From NCBI GenBank assembly GCA_035630195.1, contig DASQLD010000013.1, forward strand, positions 1 to 8,477: a stretch of 8,477 nt of DNA, given 5' to 3'. The DNA is from DASQDN01 sp035630195. Lineage in GTDB: Bacteria > Acidobacteriota > Terriglobia > Bryobacterales > Bryobacteraceae. The stretch's first letter is position 1; the number at the start of each line of letters is the position of its first letter. Below are positions 7,238 to 8,477 of this stretch, piece by piece. A program made the position numbers and the translations under genes. The notes beneath the pieces are model-generated. The model was not told the origin of the DNA. It made no database searches and saw only the letters and a program-made list of their open reading frames with translations.

Positions 7238-7692
7238 CCGACGAACGGTTCATGCTGGAAGCTCTCGCGCTGGCTCGCGAAGCCGAAGCAGCGAACGAGG
7301 TGCCCGTTGGGGCCTTAGTCGTGATCGACGGCCGTATCGTCGGAAGAGGTCACAACGCTCCGATTACTCTAAACGACCCCACAGCGCATGCCGAGATGAT
7401 CGCGCTGCGCCAGGCGGCAACTGAGATCAGCAACTACCGCTTAGCGGGTTCGACAATCTACGTCACCATGGAACCTTGCGTGATGTGCGCCGGCGCCATC
7501 GTCCATGCGCGTATTGAGCGGCTGGTTTTCGGCGCGCGTGATTTGCGATTTGGAGGTGTACGCAGCAAATTCCGGCTCGCCGACTCCGAGTTGCTCAATC
7601 ATCGCGTCGAAGTAGTGGAGGGCGTGTGCGCGGCCGAATCGATTCAACTGTTGCAGAGTTTCTTCTCTCGGCGTCGAATTGATTCGTGGTAG
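7234..7692 (+). CDS. tadA: tRNA adenosine(34) deaminase TadA
   Basis: 152 aa, close to the E. coli enzyme in length and aligned to it almost throughout from memory. TadA converts adenosine-34 to inosine in the anticodon wobble position of tRNA-Arg(ACG), allowing decoding of CGN arginine codons. The zinc-deaminase signature is complete: His52 and Glu54 in TAHAE, and Cys82 and Cys85 in PCVMC. NYRL (67-70), HARI (91-94) and VFGARD (98-103) also match the family. The start chosen is GTG at 7234, sharing four bases (GTGA) with the hydrolase TGA. It gives the family's normal N-terminus, whereas the longer in-frame ATG at 7192 adds 14 residues that read as hydrolase sequence out of frame. Coupled translation from the hydrolase gene is likely, because the nearest GGAG lies 16 bases upstream. 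This is a housekeeping function, unlike its neighbours. Confidence 0.95.
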   Translation: MTDERFMLEALALAREAEAANEVPVGALVVIDGRIVGRGHNAPITLNDPTAHAEMIALRQAATEISNYRLAGSTIYVTMEPCVMCAGAIVHARIERLVFGARDLRFGGVRSKFRLADSELLNHRVEVVEGVCAAESIQLLQSFFSRRRIDSW

Positions 7693-7697
7693 TTTCG

Positions 7698-7715
7698 AGT
7701 GTTTACTATAGAACG
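7698..7715 (+). promoter_or_regulatory. Weak candidate -10 region for the FHA-GAF gene
   Basis: TACTAT at 7704-7709 matches the -10 consensus at 4 of 6 positions. It lies only six bases before the ATG at 7716, which lacks a Shine-Dalgarno. TTGATT at 7679-7684 could serve as a -35, but with a long 19-base spacing. If real, the transcript would begin at or near the ATG (leaderless). Read-through from tadA is equally possible. Confidence 0.2.
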
Positions 7716-8477
7716 ATGCCAGAGCTTTCCATTCTGACTCCCGATGGGAAAGCAACTCCGGTGAAGCTGACCGGACAGCGCGTCGGCTTGGGCCGATCCG
7801 CGACAAACGAACTCTCTTTTCCGGAAGATAACGGACTGTCCCGCCAGCATCTGGTGTTCGAGCAGGCCGGTGACGGCTGGCAAGTCGTCGATATCGGCAG
7901 CAAGAATGGCACTGTCGTTAACGGCAAACGCATCGACGGCCCAACGCGGCTTCAGCCGGGGGATCAGATTCTTGCGGGTCACCTGACCGTGGTTTTTGAT
8001 GCTCCCGGTCGCAAGTTCGAACGCACCGTGGTTGTGTTCGATGGAAGGGAGGAGCGCACCCGTTCCCACACCTTTTCGACGAACCTTACACACGCGATCA
8101 CGTCCGATCAGGCTGTCACCGCAACGCGCATTGACGTCCTTATCCGCGCAGGTCAGGAACTGGCAAGCCATCGTCCGCTGGAAGAGCTCTTCACGTTGAT
8201 TCTGGACCTGGCAATGGAATCGGTGCGCGCCGAGCGCGGAGTTCTACTCACGCTGGAAGGCGATTCTCTGGTGCCGCGGGCGGCACGCGGTGAGAACTTC
8301 CGCATTAGTACCGGCGTCCGTGACCGCGTCTTGGAAGCGCGGGAATCGATCATGGTGAATGATGTACAGTCCCACGAATCGTTCAAGGCGATGCATAGCC
8401 TTGTACAGCAGCAGGTACGAATGCTGATGGCTGCTCCCTTGCAAACGAAGGAGGCTGTCATCGGCCTCATCTACGTC
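7716..8477 (+). CDS. FHA-GAF domain signalling protein (3' end outside window)
   Basis: The frame is open for 254 codons to the right edge, so the C-terminus is missing. Residues about 5-95 form a forkhead-associated domain, a phosphothreonine-binding fold, with all signature residues: G26-R27, S42-R43-x-H45 and N64-G65, then N69-G70. A linker (about 96-138) leads into a GAF-like sensor domain from about 139 onward, with a helical start (ELFTLILDLAMES) and strand pairs VLLTL and LMAAPL/AVIGLIYV. Proteins with this order often end in a SpoIIE/PP2C phosphatase or a nucleotide cyclase, but the missing part must decide. FHA domains usually read Ser/Thr-kinase output, so a kinase partner elsewhere is likely. 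The ATG at 7716 lies 23 nt after tadA and gives a normal FHA first strand; an in-frame GTG at 7686 would add ten residues overlapping tadA. No strong ribosome site is visible. Confidence 0.85.
   Translation, partial: MPELSILTPDGKATPVKLTGQRVGLGRSATNELSFPEDNGLSRQHLVFEQAGDGWQVVDIGSKNGTVVNGKRIDGPTRLQPGDQILAGHLTVVFDAPGRKFERTVVVFDGREERTRSHTFSTNLTHAITSDQAVTATRIDVLIRAGQELASHRPLEELFTLILDLAMESVRAERGVLLTLEGDSLVPRAARGENFRISTGVRDRVLEARESIMVNDVQSHESFKAMHSLVQQQVRMLMAAPLQTKEAVIGLIYV

Noticed and set aside
7644..8171. 175-codon open frame on the minus strand over the tadA end and FHA-GAF gene
   Set aside because: The plus-strand frame here encodes a complete FHA signature and continues open to the edge; the antisense frame has no recognisable motif.

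Overview
The window is dense bacterial DNA with no RNA gene, insertion sequence, CRISPR array or long non-coding gap that I can see. Base composition (mid-50s % GC by eye), a TonB-type protein (implying a Gram-negative envelope), and an FHA-GAF signalling protein beside a DUF1998/MZB helicase together suggest a diderm soil-type bacterium. Acidobacteriota (Bryobacter/Solibacter-like) is my best guess. It is an impression from protein style and has not been tested phylogenetically.

Left arm, minus strand (5-2053): a Gfo/Idh/MocA NAD(P)-dependent sugar dehydrogenase is followed after 24 nt by a TonB/TolA-like energy-transducing protein. Both start with TTG. The dehydrogenase start is backed by a clean AGGAG six bases upstream and an in-frame stop just before it. 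A 51-nt gap (2054-2104) separates this arm from the divergent right arm.

Right arm, plus strand (2105-8477): five genes are packed head to tail. (1) A 790-aa DExH helicase of the MrfA/YprA (Hrq1-like) type with a C-terminal four-cysteine MZB domain. (2) A subtilisin-family (S8) serine protease with a complete Asp/His/Ser triad, no signal peptide and a large N-terminal extension; its ATG overlaps the helicase stop by one base. (3) An alpha/beta hydrolase with a GHSFG nucleophile elbow and an unusually long cap region, starting 7 nt after the protease. (4) TadA, the tRNA adenosine-34 deaminase, whose GTG start overlaps the hydrolase stop by 4 nt. (5) An FHA-GAF protein that runs off the right edge.

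The spacing suggests the helicase, protease, hydrolase and tadA are co-transcribed and translationally coupled. The helicase family repairs DNA damage, and in Bacillus subtilis it works with the exonuclease MrfB, which is absent here. In its place are two serine-nucleophile hydrolases. The coupled helicase-protease-hydrolase trio is the most interesting part of the window and could be a damage-response or defence-type module, but nothing in the sequence proves a joint function. TadA is a housekeeping gene and may simply share the transcript.
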